DNA of 64,000 bases from Winogradskya humida (GTDB taxonomy: Bacteria > Actinomycetota > Actinomycetes > Mycobacteriales > Micromonosporaceae). The stretch is taken from NCBI RefSeq assembly GCF_016862215.1, contig NZ_BOMN01000021.1, forward strand, positions 20,380-84,379, in the 5' to 3' direction. Below are positions 53,070-61,290 of the stretch, piece by piece; positions within the stretch are counted from its first letter, which is position 1; every line of letters starts with the position of its first letter. Made by a program: the position numbers and the translations under genes. The notes under the pieces are model-generated. The model saw only the letters and a program-made list of their open reading frames with translations, made no database searches and was not told the origin of the DNA.

Positions 53070-53935
53070 GCGGCCAGCTCCCGCCGGATCTCGGCGGCGA
53101 ACGTACGCGTCAGATGCGCACGCCAGGCGGGCAACCCGTGCACGTCATCGGTCCACGCGTCGCCGGGAATGGCCGCCTCGAGCTCGTCCAGCAGGTGCCG
53201 CTCGTCCGGCAACTCCGGGAAGCGCAGCTGATAGGGCCGCACCGTCGCCGCCGTCACGGTCAGGACAAACTCCCCGGCCTGCGTGAGCCGTCCCGCCAGG
53301 AGCGCGGCCGACCGGCCGTGCGTGAACAACGACCCTTGACGGTACGCCGTCAGCCCGGTCAACGAAGCCCGGGGCAACGTCACGGACCGCAGCATCTCCC
53401 CGTCCCGCAACACCGTGCTGCCATCCCCGGTCACGAAGTCGACGACCCGCACCCGCCGCTCGACCAGACCGCCGTCGCCGTCGCCGGGATCGGCGGGGAT
53501 TTTGCCGGGCGGGCCGTCGCCGGGATCGGCGGGGCCGAGGATGAGGCATTCGCCGTCGAGGGCGGCGGTGAGGGCGATCATCGGGCCGGCGGGCAGGGCC
53601 GCGCACAGATTCCCGCCGACGGTGGCGACGTTCCAGATCTTGAAGCTGGCGAGGAACGCGTGGCAGCAGGCGGCGGCGAGCCCGTGGAAAGCGGTGAACC
53701 CGGGCGCCCCGGCGAACCTGTTGACGTCCGCGACGGTGCAGGTCGCGGCGATCTCCAGCCCCTCGTCACGGATGGTGATCGGCGTCCAGCCGCTGGCGGC
53801 GAGGTCCAGCAACCGGGTGACCCCGGGCTGAGGCTCGCCGAACAGCGCGGTCCCGCCACCCAGCCACGCGTCCCCGCGCCGCCACTGCCCGGGCCTCGCC
53901 GGGCTCACCACCTCGACCACCGTGTGCAGATCCAC
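53066..53935 (-). CDS. FAD-binding subunit of the molybdenum hydroxylase
   Basis: A 289-residue flavoprotein starting at GTG 53935 with AGGGGG upstream. The frame is open further upstream, but the family begins here. FAD-site motifs are present: WLGGGTALFGEPQPGVTRLL, then IRDEGLEIAATCTVADVNR and SFKIWNVATVGGNLCAALPA. The C-terminal domain ends AAEIRRELAA. It passes electrons from the FeS-Mo subunit to an acceptor. A Gly/Pro/Asp insertion around residues 132-160 contains a duplicated ADPGDG unit, from a 19-bp tandem repeat near 53473-53540. It is the first gene of the operon. The next gene upstream (54065) is divergent. Confidence 0.87.
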   Translation of the reverse strand: MDLHTVVEVVSPARPGQWRRGDAWLGGGTALFGEPQPGVTRLLDLAASGWTPITIRDEGLEIAATCTVADVNRFAGAPGFTAFHGLAAACCHAFLASFKIWNVATVGGNLCAALPAGPMIALTAALDGECLILGPADPGDGPPGKIPADPGDGDGGLVERRVRVVDFVTGDGSTVLRDGEMLRSVTLPRASLTGLTAYRQGSLFTHGRSAALLAGRLTQAGEFVLTVTAATVRPYQLRFPELPDERHLLDELEAAIPGDAWTDDVHGLPAWRAHLTRTFAAEIRRELAA

Positions 53936-54064
53936 GCGTGCCCCCTGCGTCCGTACCCACCCCAAGGAAACACGGTACGTTACGCGCCGTCTGTTTCCGC
54001 TTCGCTTCCCGCGGACCCCGCCCGGATCGTGCGCCCGGTGGCCGCCGGATGCGATCATGCAGAC

Positions 54065-54721
54065 GTGAGCTACGACCTGGCTGTGTGGTTCGAGACGCGC
54101 ACGCTCTCGGACGACGAGGTGCTCGCGGTGTACGACGTGATGATCGACGCGGACCCCGATCCCCGCCCCGCACACCCCGCGGTGTCCGCGTTCCTCGACG
54201 ACCTGACCGCCCGCTATCCCGTCGGCGACCTGGACGACCCCTGGTCCGCGGAGCCCTGCGCGGTCGTGGACGGTGTGCTGCTGTCCGTCATGTATTCGCG
54301 GGCCGATGAGTTCCGGTCGGTCGTCACCGAACTCGCGCGCCAGCACGGGTTGCTGTGTTTCGACGCCTCGTCCGACGTGGTGCGGACGTTCGCGCGTACC
54401 GGAGCATTCACGCTCTGGTCCGCTGAGGGGTTCCGGTGTGCTGATCCGTCGCACGAGCAGCTCCTCGCCGCGGTCGGGCGGATGAGCGAGACGAACAACT
54501 ACATCGTCCTGGAACGGGGAGCGGAGAACAGCGAGGTGTACATCCAGTCCCTGGTGTCGGACGGCGCCCTGACCCTGGAACACCGGGAGGGGTCCGCCGA
54601 CCGGCACTACGCCACGCGGGCCGCCGACCGGGTCGAGCTCGCCGGGGCGTTCGCAGCGTTCCTGGCGGGCGACGAGGAATGGAAGACGCGGTTCACGTGG
54701 GAGCGGGTCGACCTGTCCTGA
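54065..54721 (+). CDS. Hypothetical protein, possible immunity-type C-terminal domain
   Basis: A 218-residue soluble protein starting at GTG 54065. The N-terminal half (SYDLAVWFETRTLSDDEVLA, then PVGDLDDPWS and HGLLCFDASSDVVRTF) follows a pattern common in actinomycete proteins of unknown function. The C-terminal half (NNYIVLERGAENSEVYIQSL and EHREGSADRHYATR, ending WKTRFTWERV) resembles small immunity-like proteins of polymorphic toxin loci; no toxin is near. It is divergent from the FAD-subunit gene and convergent with the GGDEF-EAL gene. Confidence 0.65.
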   Translation: MSYDLAVWFETRTLSDDEVLAVYDVMIDADPDPRPAHPAVSAFLDDLTARYPVGDLDDPWSAEPCAVVDGVLLSVMYSRADEFRSVVTELARQHGLLCFDASSDVVRTFARTGAFTLWSAEGFRCADPSHEQLLAAVGRMSETNNYIVLERGAENSEVYIQSLVSDGALTLEHREGSADRHYATRAADRVELAGAFAAFLAGDEEWKTRFTWERVDLS

Positions 54722-54728
54722 GTCCGGC

Positions 54729-56930
54729 TCAGGCGTCCGGGGCGGTGCTCACCTCGGTCAGGGCGTGTGCGGGCAGGGGCTTGGCGTAGAGGTAGCCCTG
54801 GCCGCGGGTGCAGCCGAGGGTTTGCAGCTCGAGGGCCTGGTCGGGGGTTTCGATGCCCTCGGCGATCGTGGTCAGGTGCAGGACCTGGGCGAGGCGGATG
54901 ACGGCTTCGGCGATCGCGCGGCCCTCGGGCGTGCCGTTCAGCTCCGCCACGAAGGCCCGGTCGATCTTGAGGATGTCGACGGGGAGGCGGGTGAGGTACT
55001 GCAGGGACGAGTAGCCCGTACCGAAATCGTCGATCGCGACCCGGATGCCGTGCTCCCGCAGCGCCTGCAACGTCGGGGCGTGCGTGGCGTCGACGAGGGC
55101 CGATTCGGTGATCTCCAGGACGAGCCGCGACGGCGCGGTGGCGGTGCGGTGCAGGACGGCGAGAACGTCATGGACGAGCGTGGGGTCCTGCAGCTGCCGC
55201 GGCGACAGGTTGACGGACATGTAGCTGCCGCTCGGGCGGGCCGTCAGGGCCTGTTCGAGGACCCACAGGCCGATGCGCGCGATGGCTCCGCTGCGTTCGG
55301 CCAGCGGGATGAAACGAACGGGGCTGATGAAGCCGCGTGCCGGATGTTCCCAGCGCAGCAGGGCCTCGGCGCCGAGGGTCCTGCCGGTGGTGATGTCGAC
55401 GATGGGCTGGTAGAGGACGTGGAGCTCGTCGCGGTCGAGGGCGTGCTGGAGGTCCTCGGTGAGGGCGGCGTCCTCGGCGCGGCGGTCGGTCATCGCGGGG
55501 TCGTAGGTGGTCCAGCTGTGGGTTCCGGCGCGTTTGGCGTGGTACATGGCGAGGTCGGCGCGGCGCATGAGGTCTTTGATGGTGTCGTCGGCGTCGGTGG
55601 TGGGGGCGAGGCCGATGGAGGCGCGGATGGGGACGGTGTCGTCGTCGAGGGCGACGGTGGGGGTCTGCAGGAGTCGTTCGGCGATGGTGTGCGTGTCATC
55701 GGTGGCGTCCGGGAGCCAGATGGCGAATTCGTCGCCGCCGATGCGGGCGCAGGTGTCGGTGTGGCGTACGGATGCTCGCAGGTGGTGGGCGAAGGTGGTG
55801 AGCATGTGGTCGCCGGCGGGGTGGCCGTAGGCGTCGTTGACGAGTTTGAAGCCGTCGAGGTCGATGAGCATGAGGGTGCCGTGTTCGTGGCGGCGCAGGC
55901 TGCGGGTGATGGCGTTGTCGAGGCCGGTGCGGTTGGCGAGGCCGGTGAGGACGTCGGAGACGATCAGGTCGCGGCTGTCGCGCAACGAGATCACCTGGCG
56001 CAGCATGATCGAGGTGGTCATCACGATCAGGCCCAGCACCAGGCCGCCCCAGAGCAGGATGTTGTCCTCGCGGACGGTGACGATCAGCATGAGACCGCCG
56101 CCGAACACCAGGGCGAGCAGCGGGAGCCTCGCCGACCACGCCGGCTGGCCGGTCAGCCGCTGACGCACGACCGGGGAGCGCGACCCGGTGCTGATCAGGA
56201 TCGGCGACAGCGTGATCAGCGCCGTGGCGAGCACGATGCCGCCGCCCAGCACCAGCGACGACTCCGGGTGCAGTCCGCGGACCGCCAGCGCCGACCAGAT
56301 CGCGTCGGTGACCAGGTAGAGGAGCATGCCGAACACCAGGGGCGTGACCGGGTGGGTGATCCGGGGGACGGCGCCACCGAGCAGCAGCGCGCTGGCCGAG
56401 ACGAGCATGAGCAGGTCACCGATCGTGAAGCCGATGGTCGCCACCCACAGCGGGCCCGGCTCCCAGTTCTCGATCAGCGGGTCCAGCGCGAAGTACCACG
56501 TCAGCATGAAACCGCTGGCCAGTACGGTCAGGAGCTCGGCGCCGAACGCATACCTGCGGCGCCCGGAGAGATCCACCATGCGGCTGATGACGGCACCCGC
56601 GGAGATCAGCCCGAACATCAGCATCCGCAGGCCCGTGCCCACCCACCACAACGCCTCGGCGTCTGTGACCGAGGAGATCGCCAGGGTCACACCCGCGGTG
56701 ATCGAGGCGATGCGGCTCAGACCTGCAAGCCGCCAGGACGACGGGTACGGGCTACGGCGCGCGGCGCGGAAGAAATACACGGCACCGACGGCGTCCAGCA
56801 CCAGCAGCGTCGCGGAGAAGATGGCCCGGCGGCCCTCGACGTCCAGGACCGCGGCGGTGACACCCACGATCGCGACGAGCACGACCGCGCACGCCGCGAT
56901 CGGTAGGACCCGCCCGGGGGATCTGCTCAC
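54729..56930 (-). CDS. Membrane GGDEF-EAL cyclic-di-GMP enzyme
   Basis: A 733-residue protein. About eight to ten hydrophobic helices fill the first 330 residues. A GGDEF domain follows with RIGGDEFAIW, so the active site is intact for cyclic-di-GMP synthesis. The EAL domain has LGAEALLRWEHP, DDFGTGYSSLQYL and VDILKIDRAFV, also intact for hydrolysis. It may act in either direction, controlled by the membrane part. Two starts are possible: ATG 56999, which overlaps the start of the divergent response regulator, and GTG 56930, preceded by GAG and leaving a promoter gap. GTG 56930 is preferred because the first helix begins there. In filamentous actinomycetes cyclic-di-GMP controls development. 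Confidence 0.87.
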   Translation of the reverse strand: MSRSPGRVLPIAACAVVLVAIVGVTAAVLDVEGRRAIFSATLLVLDAVGAVYFFRAARRSPYPSSWRLAGLSRIASITAGVTLAISSVTDAEALWWVGTGLRMLMFGLISAGAVISRMVDLSGRRRYAFGAELLTVLASGFMLTWYFALDPLIENWEPGPLWVATIGFTIGDLLMLVSASALLLGGAVPRITHPVTPLVFGMLLYLVTDAIWSALAVRGLHPESSLVLGGGIVLATALITLSPILISTGSRSPVVRQRLTGQPAWSARLPLLALVFGGGLMLIVTVREDNILLWGGLVLGLIVMTTSIMLRQVISLRDSRDLIVSDVLTGLANRTGLDNAITRSLRRHEHGTLMLIDLDGFKLVNDAYGHPAGDHMLTTFAHHLRASVRHTDTCARIGGDEFAIWLPDATDDTHTIAERLLQTPTVALDDDTVPIRASIGLAPTTDADDTIKDLMRRADLAMYHAKRAGTHSWTTYDPAMTDRRAEDAALTEDLQHALDRDELHVLYQPIVDITTGRTLGAEALLRWEHPARGFISPVRFIPLAERSGAIARIGLWVLEQALTARPSGSYMSVNLSPRQLQDPTLVHDVLAVLHRTATAPSRLVLEITESALVDATHAPTLQALREHGIRVAIDDFGTGYSSLQYLTRLPVDILKIDRAFVAELNGTPEGRAIAEAVIRLAQVLHLTTIAEGIETPDQALELQTLGCTRGQGYLYAKPLPAHALTEVSTAPDA

Positions 56931-56997
56931 CTCTGTTCGATCGGCAGGAAACGCGCCGTTCTGAACCGCGCGGGGTACGTGATCCGTACTGAGGCGC

Positions 56998-57663
56998 ATG
57001 AGGGTCTTGCTGGTTGAGGACGACGAGTCCATCGCCGAGCCGTTGGTCGACGGCCTGGCCCGGTACGGCATCGTCGCCGATCACGTCGCCACCGGCGCCG
57101 CCGCGCTCGCCGCCGCGCCCACGGACATGGTGCTGCTCGATCTCGGGCTGCCTGACATCGATGGCATCGAGGTCTGCCGGCAGCTGCGCCGGGGCCGTGA
57201 CACGCCGCTGATCATGCTCACCGCACGCGGCGACGAGGCGGACCGGGTCCTCGGCCTCGAACTCGGCGCCGACGACTACCTGCCGAAACCGTTCAGCGTG
57301 CGCGAGCTGGTCGCCCGGATGCGCGCGGTGGACCGCCGCACCCGCCCGGCTCCGTCCGCGGCGCAGGACCCGGTGCGTGCCTGCGGCCCGCTGTCGATCG
57401 ACACCCGCACCCACGAGGTACGCCTGCACCGCCTGCCCGTCTCGCTCAGCCCGAAAGAGTACGACCTGCTCCTGCTGCTGGCCGAGGACCCCGGCGCCGT
57501 CGTGGGCCGCCGGCACATCCTGGAGACCGTCTGGGGTGCCACGTTCACGGGGCCGGGCAAGACGCTCGACTTCCACGTCGCCAGCCTGCGGCGCAAACTG
57601 GGCGACCCGGCCTGGATCGAGAACCGCCGCGGTGTCGGGTTCCGGCTGGTAGCGCCGGCGTGA
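56998..57663 (+). CDS. OmpR-family response regulator
   Basis: A 221-residue regulator. The receiver (MRVLLVEDDESIAEPLVDGL) has its phospho-acceptor in DMVLLDLGLPD (Asp near 44-46), Thr in IMLTARGD and Lys in YLPKPFSV. The winged helix includes LSPKEYDLLLLLAEDPGAVV and TLDFHVASLRRKLG, ending GVGFRLVAPA. ATG 56998 is exact for the family. The stop overlaps the kinase start as GTGA (57660-57663), so the pair is coupled. The divergent gene makes or breaks cyclic-di-GMP and could be a target; this is position only. Confidence 0.92.
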   Translation: MRVLLVEDDESIAEPLVDGLARYGIVADHVATGAAALAAAPTDMVLLDLGLPDIDGIEVCRQLRRGRDTPLIMLTARGDEADRVLGLELGADDYLPKPFSVRELVARMRAVDRRTRPAPSAAQDPVRACGPLSIDTRTHEVRLHRLPVSLSPKEYDLLLLLAEDPGAVVGRRHILETVWGATFTGPGKTLDFHVASLRRKLGDPAWIENRRGVGFRLVAPA

Positions 57664-59129
57664 CGCGGCGGCTGCTGCTCACGTACGTCTCCTTCGCGTT
57701 GTTGATCCTGCTCGGTCTCGAGGTTCCGCTCGGGTACGTGCACCACCGCAACGAGCAGCAGCACGCGTTCGAGCAGCTCGAGCATGACGCCGAGGTGCTC
57801 GCGGCGTTCGTCGACACGGCCCTCGCGGGCGGTGACCGCGCCCAGCTCGACATCCTGGCGCGCGAGACCGCGCAGCGCCTGGGTGGCGATGTCGACGTGG
57901 TGGACGCGGCCGGTGCCCTGCTGACCAGCACCCATCTGAGTCAGGCGGAGGCCGGTCACCTCGCGGGCGCGAGCGACATCCGCAGCGTGCTCAGCGGGCA
58001 GGGCCGGGTCAGCACCAGGACCCGTCCGGGCGTGATGTCGGTCGCCGTACCTGTCCATCCGGGCATCATCGCTCAGGGAGCCATCCGCGTCAGCGTCCCG
58101 GACGCGGCGCTGCGCTCGCGGATCCAGAACTTCTGGCTGCTCCTGGCGGGCGCCGGCGTGATCGTCCTGGCGGCGGCCGGCCTGCTCGCGTACGCCCTGG
58201 CCCGGTGGATCTCCCGTCCCGTCCGCGCACTGGAGCAGGCAACCCGGCAGCTGGCTTCGGACACGCCCCCGATCGTCCTGCAGACGAGTTCCGGCCCGCC
58301 CGAACTGCGCAGGCTGGCCGCGACGTTCTCGGCGACCGCGGACCGGCTGCAGACGCTCATCGCCGCGCAACGCTCGTTCACCGGCCACGCGTCCCACCAG
58401 CTCAAGACGCCGCTCGCGGCGCTACGGCTGCGCCTGGAGAACCTGGAAGCGGACATCGCCGAGCCCGGTTCCGCCGGCGGGCGCAACCTGCGCGCCGCCC
58501 TGTGCGAGACCGACCGCCTGGCCCAGATGGTCGAGCTGCTGCTCGCCATGGCCCGCTGCGACCAGGCGGACCTGCCACGTACGCCGATGTCGCTCGCCGC
58601 CGCGGTGAGCGAACGACTCGACCTCCTCTCCCCGCTGGCCGCCTCCGGTGGCGTCACGCTGTCCGTCGCCGTGAGGCCGGACTGCCCGGTTCTGGCCGTT
58701 TCCGGCGCCGTCGAGCAGATCCTGGACAACCTCGTCTCGAACGCGCTGCGCGCTGCCCCCTCAGGGAGCACGGTGGCGGTGTGCTGGGAACTCCTTTCCC
58801 CGGACCTGGTCGCGTTGCACGTCATCGATGCCGGTCCCGGCCTGACCGATGCCCAGCTGTCCCGGGCACTCGATCCGTTCTGGCGCGCCCCGGACGCGCC
58901 CAAGGGCGGCACCGGCCTCGGGCTGGCCCTGGTCCGCCGGCTGGCCGAGGTCAGCGGCGGCTCGGCCACCCTGCGTCACGGCCCGTCCGGCACCGGCGTC
59001 GACGCCATGGTCCTGCTGCCCCTCGCCCCCGCCGGCCTTGAGCCCGCCCTGCTGCGGTCCGGGCCCGTCCCGCCCGGGACCTGCACCGATGCTCAGAGCT
59101 CGAGGGCCTCGATGGTGCCGTCGCGGTAG
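57660..59129 (+). CDS. Sensor histidine kinase paired with the preceding regulator
   Basis: A 489-residue membrane kinase from GTG 57660. Two membrane helices (about 5-27 and 160-182) enclose a sensor of about 130 residues. A HAMP segment (RWISRPVRALEQATRQLASD) leads to HisKA with TGHASHQLKTPLAALRLRLE, where the His is in an ASHQLKTPL rather than ASHELRTPL context. The ATPase domain has NLVSNALRAAP, DAGPGLTD and GGTGLGLALVRRLA. The last 30 or so residues are Pro/Ser-rich and run 37 bases into the convergent gene ending at 59093. The stimulus is unknown. Confidence 0.9.
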   Translation: MTRRLLLTYVSFALLILLGLEVPLGYVHHRNEQQHAFEQLEHDAEVLAAFVDTALAGGDRAQLDILARETAQRLGGDVDVVDAAGALLTSTHLSQAEAGHLAGASDIRSVLSGQGRVSTRTRPGVMSVAVPVHPGIIAQGAIRVSVPDAALRSRIQNFWLLLAGAGVIVLAAAGLLAYALARWISRPVRALEQATRQLASDTPPIVLQTSSGPPELRRLAATFSATADRLQTLIAAQRSFTGHASHQLKTPLAALRLRLENLEADIAEPGSAGGRNLRAALCETDRLAQMVELLLAMARCDQADLPRTPMSLAAAVSERLDLLSPLAASGGVTLSVAVRPDCPVLAVSGAVEQILDNLVSNALRAAPSGSTVAVCWELLSPDLVALHVIDAGPGLTDAQLSRALDPFWRAPDAPKGGTGLGLALVRRLAEVSGGSATLRHGPSGTGVDAMVLLPLAPAGLEPALLRSGPVPPGTCTDAQSSRASMVPSR

Positions 59130-60268
59130 GCGGCCAGGAGTGCTGAGCGGCCGCCGGGGGTCCGGACCGTGGTGATCACGTCGGGGTGGGTGTCCAGCGG
59201 GCCGTCGTGGGCGGCGGTGGCGTAGCTGTGGGCCGCGAGAGGCGCTCCGGGCGTACACGTGAAGACCTGACCGCAGACGGAGGCGGCGCTTGCCACCGCG
59301 TCGCGGAGCGGGGTTGACCAGCGGCAGACCACGCCCTCGCCCGGGACGACCTCCTTGAGGCCGCCCTCGCCGGCCAGAAGGATGCGATCGTGCGCGGACC
59401 ACATGCGGTCCGGGTATTCGCCTTGTTCGTAACACCATTCGGGGGTGCCGTCGACGGTGTTCACCACGCTCAGCCAGCCGCTGTGGGTGGCAAGTACGGC
59501 CTTCCCGGGCCGCAGATAAGTGGCCGCTCGCACGGGGGTTCCGTCGAGGATCCGGACAACCCGGCCGTCGGCGAGGTCGAGTTCGACGGCTCCGGCATCA
59601 GAAGCGATCAGTACGCGCTGAGCCGCCGACGCGATCGTGTACGGCGACGCGGGCAGCCGCGTGACCCATGCGTGCAGACCCGTGACGGGGCGATCGTGGA
59701 GCATGAACGCCCGGCCGTCACCGGTGATCCCGGCGACGCCACCCGGGACGGCGGCGATCTGGCGTGTCGACCCGAAGCCTGTGACGCGCTCGGCGACCAG
59801 CCGCAGGCCGTCGTGCTCCATCCGTACCGTGCTGACCCCGGCGTCGGTCGCGACGTAGGCGAGGGACGGGTCGTCGACGGACGCCTGGATGTCCCCGATC
59901 ACCCGGTGCGGCAGCGTGAGCCGCCTCCGGTCCGTGACGACCGGCGGTGACATCCGGGCCGGGGCCGCGTCGCCGTCGTGCACGATGGAGGCCACGTCGC
60001 CGGTCAGCGCGTCGACCGAGGCCGTGCAGAGCCAGTCGCCCCGGATGAACTGGACCGCGTAGAACGGCCGGCCCTGTCCTCCGGCGACGCGGACCCCGGC
60101 CACGCGGCCACCGCCGGACTCCCGCAGCGCCGCGTCGACCGCCCTGCCGGCGCCGAGCCACGCGTACTCGGGGTCATTGTTGCGCCGTCCCCACCGCCAC
60201 GGTGGCTCCCACCGGCCGTGTCCCGCATCCGTGGCCTCGTGCCGCGCGCCGTCCGACGTATCCCGCAT
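59093..60268 (-). CDS. PepSY-like plus beta-propeller-like hypothetical protein
   Basis: A 391-residue protein without signal peptide. Residues about 33-95 (EYAWLGAGRAVDAALRESGG, then FYAVQFIRGDWLCTASVDA and TGDVAS) look like a PepSY-type domain. The remainder is a series of beta-rich repeats such as QIAAVPGGVAGITGDGRAFM and ATYLRPGKAVLATHSGWLSV, suggesting a WD40/PQQ-like propeller. The absence of an export signal is odd for both domain types. The 3' end overlaps the kinase gene by 37 bases. No function is assigned. Confidence 0.6.
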   Translation of the reverse strand: MRDTSDGARHEATDAGHGRWEPPWRWGRRNNDPEYAWLGAGRAVDAALRESGGGRVAGVRVAGGQGRPFYAVQFIRGDWLCTASVDALTGDVASIVHDGDAAPARMSPPVVTDRRRLTLPHRVIGDIQASVDDPSLAYVATDAGVSTVRMEHDGLRLVAERVTGFGSTRQIAAVPGGVAGITGDGRAFMLHDRPVTGLHAWVTRLPASPYTIASAAQRVLIASDAGAVELDLADGRVVRILDGTPVRAATYLRPGKAVLATHSGWLSVVNTVDGTPEWCYEQGEYPDRMWSAHDRILLAGEGGLKEVVPGEGVVCRWSTPLRDAVASAASVCGQVFTCTPGAPLAAHSYATAAHDGPLDTHPDVITTVRTPGGRSALLAAYRDGTIEALEL

Positions 60269-60420
60269 GACGATCCTCCTCGTCCCGCTGATCTCTGATC
60301 AACAGCACGAGGCGCGGGACGGGGCGGATCGGTCACTGTCCGAAGCCTGCCCGGTCCCTGGCAGAATCCTGTATCGCCACGGCCGGGGACGGGATTGCGC
60401 GGGCCCGAGCCGGCCGGGGC

Positions 60421-61281
60421 TCAGTGGCGGCCGGCGGGCTCCGACCAGTCCGGGACCTGCGCGTCCGGGGCCGTGAACGAGTTGAAGTCCGTCGTGTCGC
60501 GGAACGCCGGGATGGCGTAGAGGTCCCGGGCGTACGCCCAGAGGTTCGGGTAGGCCGCCAGGCCGGGGTTGATCGTGCGGTGGGCGTTGGGGCCCGCGTC
60601 GTAGCGGACCAGGCGGACCCAGAGCCGGATGTCCGCCTCGGTGACCTGGTCGCCGAGCAGGTAGCGCCGCTCGGCGAGGCGATCGTCGAGCTGCTGGAAC
60701 GTGGCCAGCAAGGTGTCGCGGGCGGGGCCGGGGCCGGCCGCCTTGCCGACGCCGTAGGTGACCGCCGGGCCGAGCCAGCGGTCCAGTTGCTCGATGTCCT
60801 CCGCGAGCGCGGCCGGATACGTGGCGATCAGCGGCGTGGCGAGGTGGTGGAACTGGGTGGCCAGGTCGATGCCCATGGCGTGCGAGTCGTTGGTGAGGAT
60901 CCTGCCGGCCACACGGTCCCAGAGCGCCGGGACCGACACGTGGCCGTCGAAACCGGGGGTGCTCGCCTCGTACGCCTGGCGCAGCAGGGTGAAGCCGTTG
61001 ACCGGGTCGGGGCCGTACTGCTCGCGGAAGGCCCAGCCGCGGGCGTCGCGCTCGTCGCCGACGAACGACATGGTGACGACGCCGTCGAGGCCGGCCAGGC
61101 TGCGCACGATGGCGACCCGGTGTGACCACGGGCAGAACCAGCCGCCGTACAGGTGATAGCGGCCCTGCTCGGCGGTGTCCGCGGTGATCCGGCCGGTGAA
61201 GCGGTACAGCGGGCCCGGGGTGTCCGGAATCTTGTACTCGCCGTAGGCCTCGAGGTCGACCGGGCTGGCAAAAGTGGTCAT
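60421..61281 (-). CDS. Glutathionyl-hydroquinone reductase-like (GST omega/Xi family) protein
   Basis: A 286-residue cytoplasmic protein. The thioredoxin-fold part carries LYGGWFCPWSHRVAIVRSL (about 44-62), where the Cys of FCPWSHR is the catalytic thiol of Xi-class enzymes such as YqjG and ECM4. Typical are also ILTNDSHAMGIDL and the C-terminal YLLGDQVTEADIRLWVRLVR and YPNLWAYARDLYAIPAF. The class reduces glutathionyl-hydroquinones. Most actinomycetes use mycothiol instead of glutathione, so the physiological thiol is open. The ATG is at 61281, about ten bases after the stop of the EAL-HDOD gene, so the two may be co-transcribed. Bases 60269-60420 show no gene. Confidence 0.85.
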   Translation of the reverse strand: MTTFASPVDLEAYGEYKIPDTPGPLYRFTGRITADTAEQGRYHLYGGWFCPWSHRVAIVRSLAGLDGVVTMSFVGDERDARGWAFREQYGPDPVNGFTLLRQAYEASTPGFDGHVSVPALWDRVAGRILTNDSHAMGIDLATQFHHLATPLIATYPAALAEDIEQLDRWLGPAVTYGVGKAAGPGPARDTLLATFQQLDDRLAERRYLLGDQVTEADIRLWVRLVRYDAGPNAHRTINPGLAAYPNLWAYARDLYAIPAFRDTTDFNSFTAPDAQVPDWSEPAGRH

Positions 61282-61290
61282 CGCGAAATT

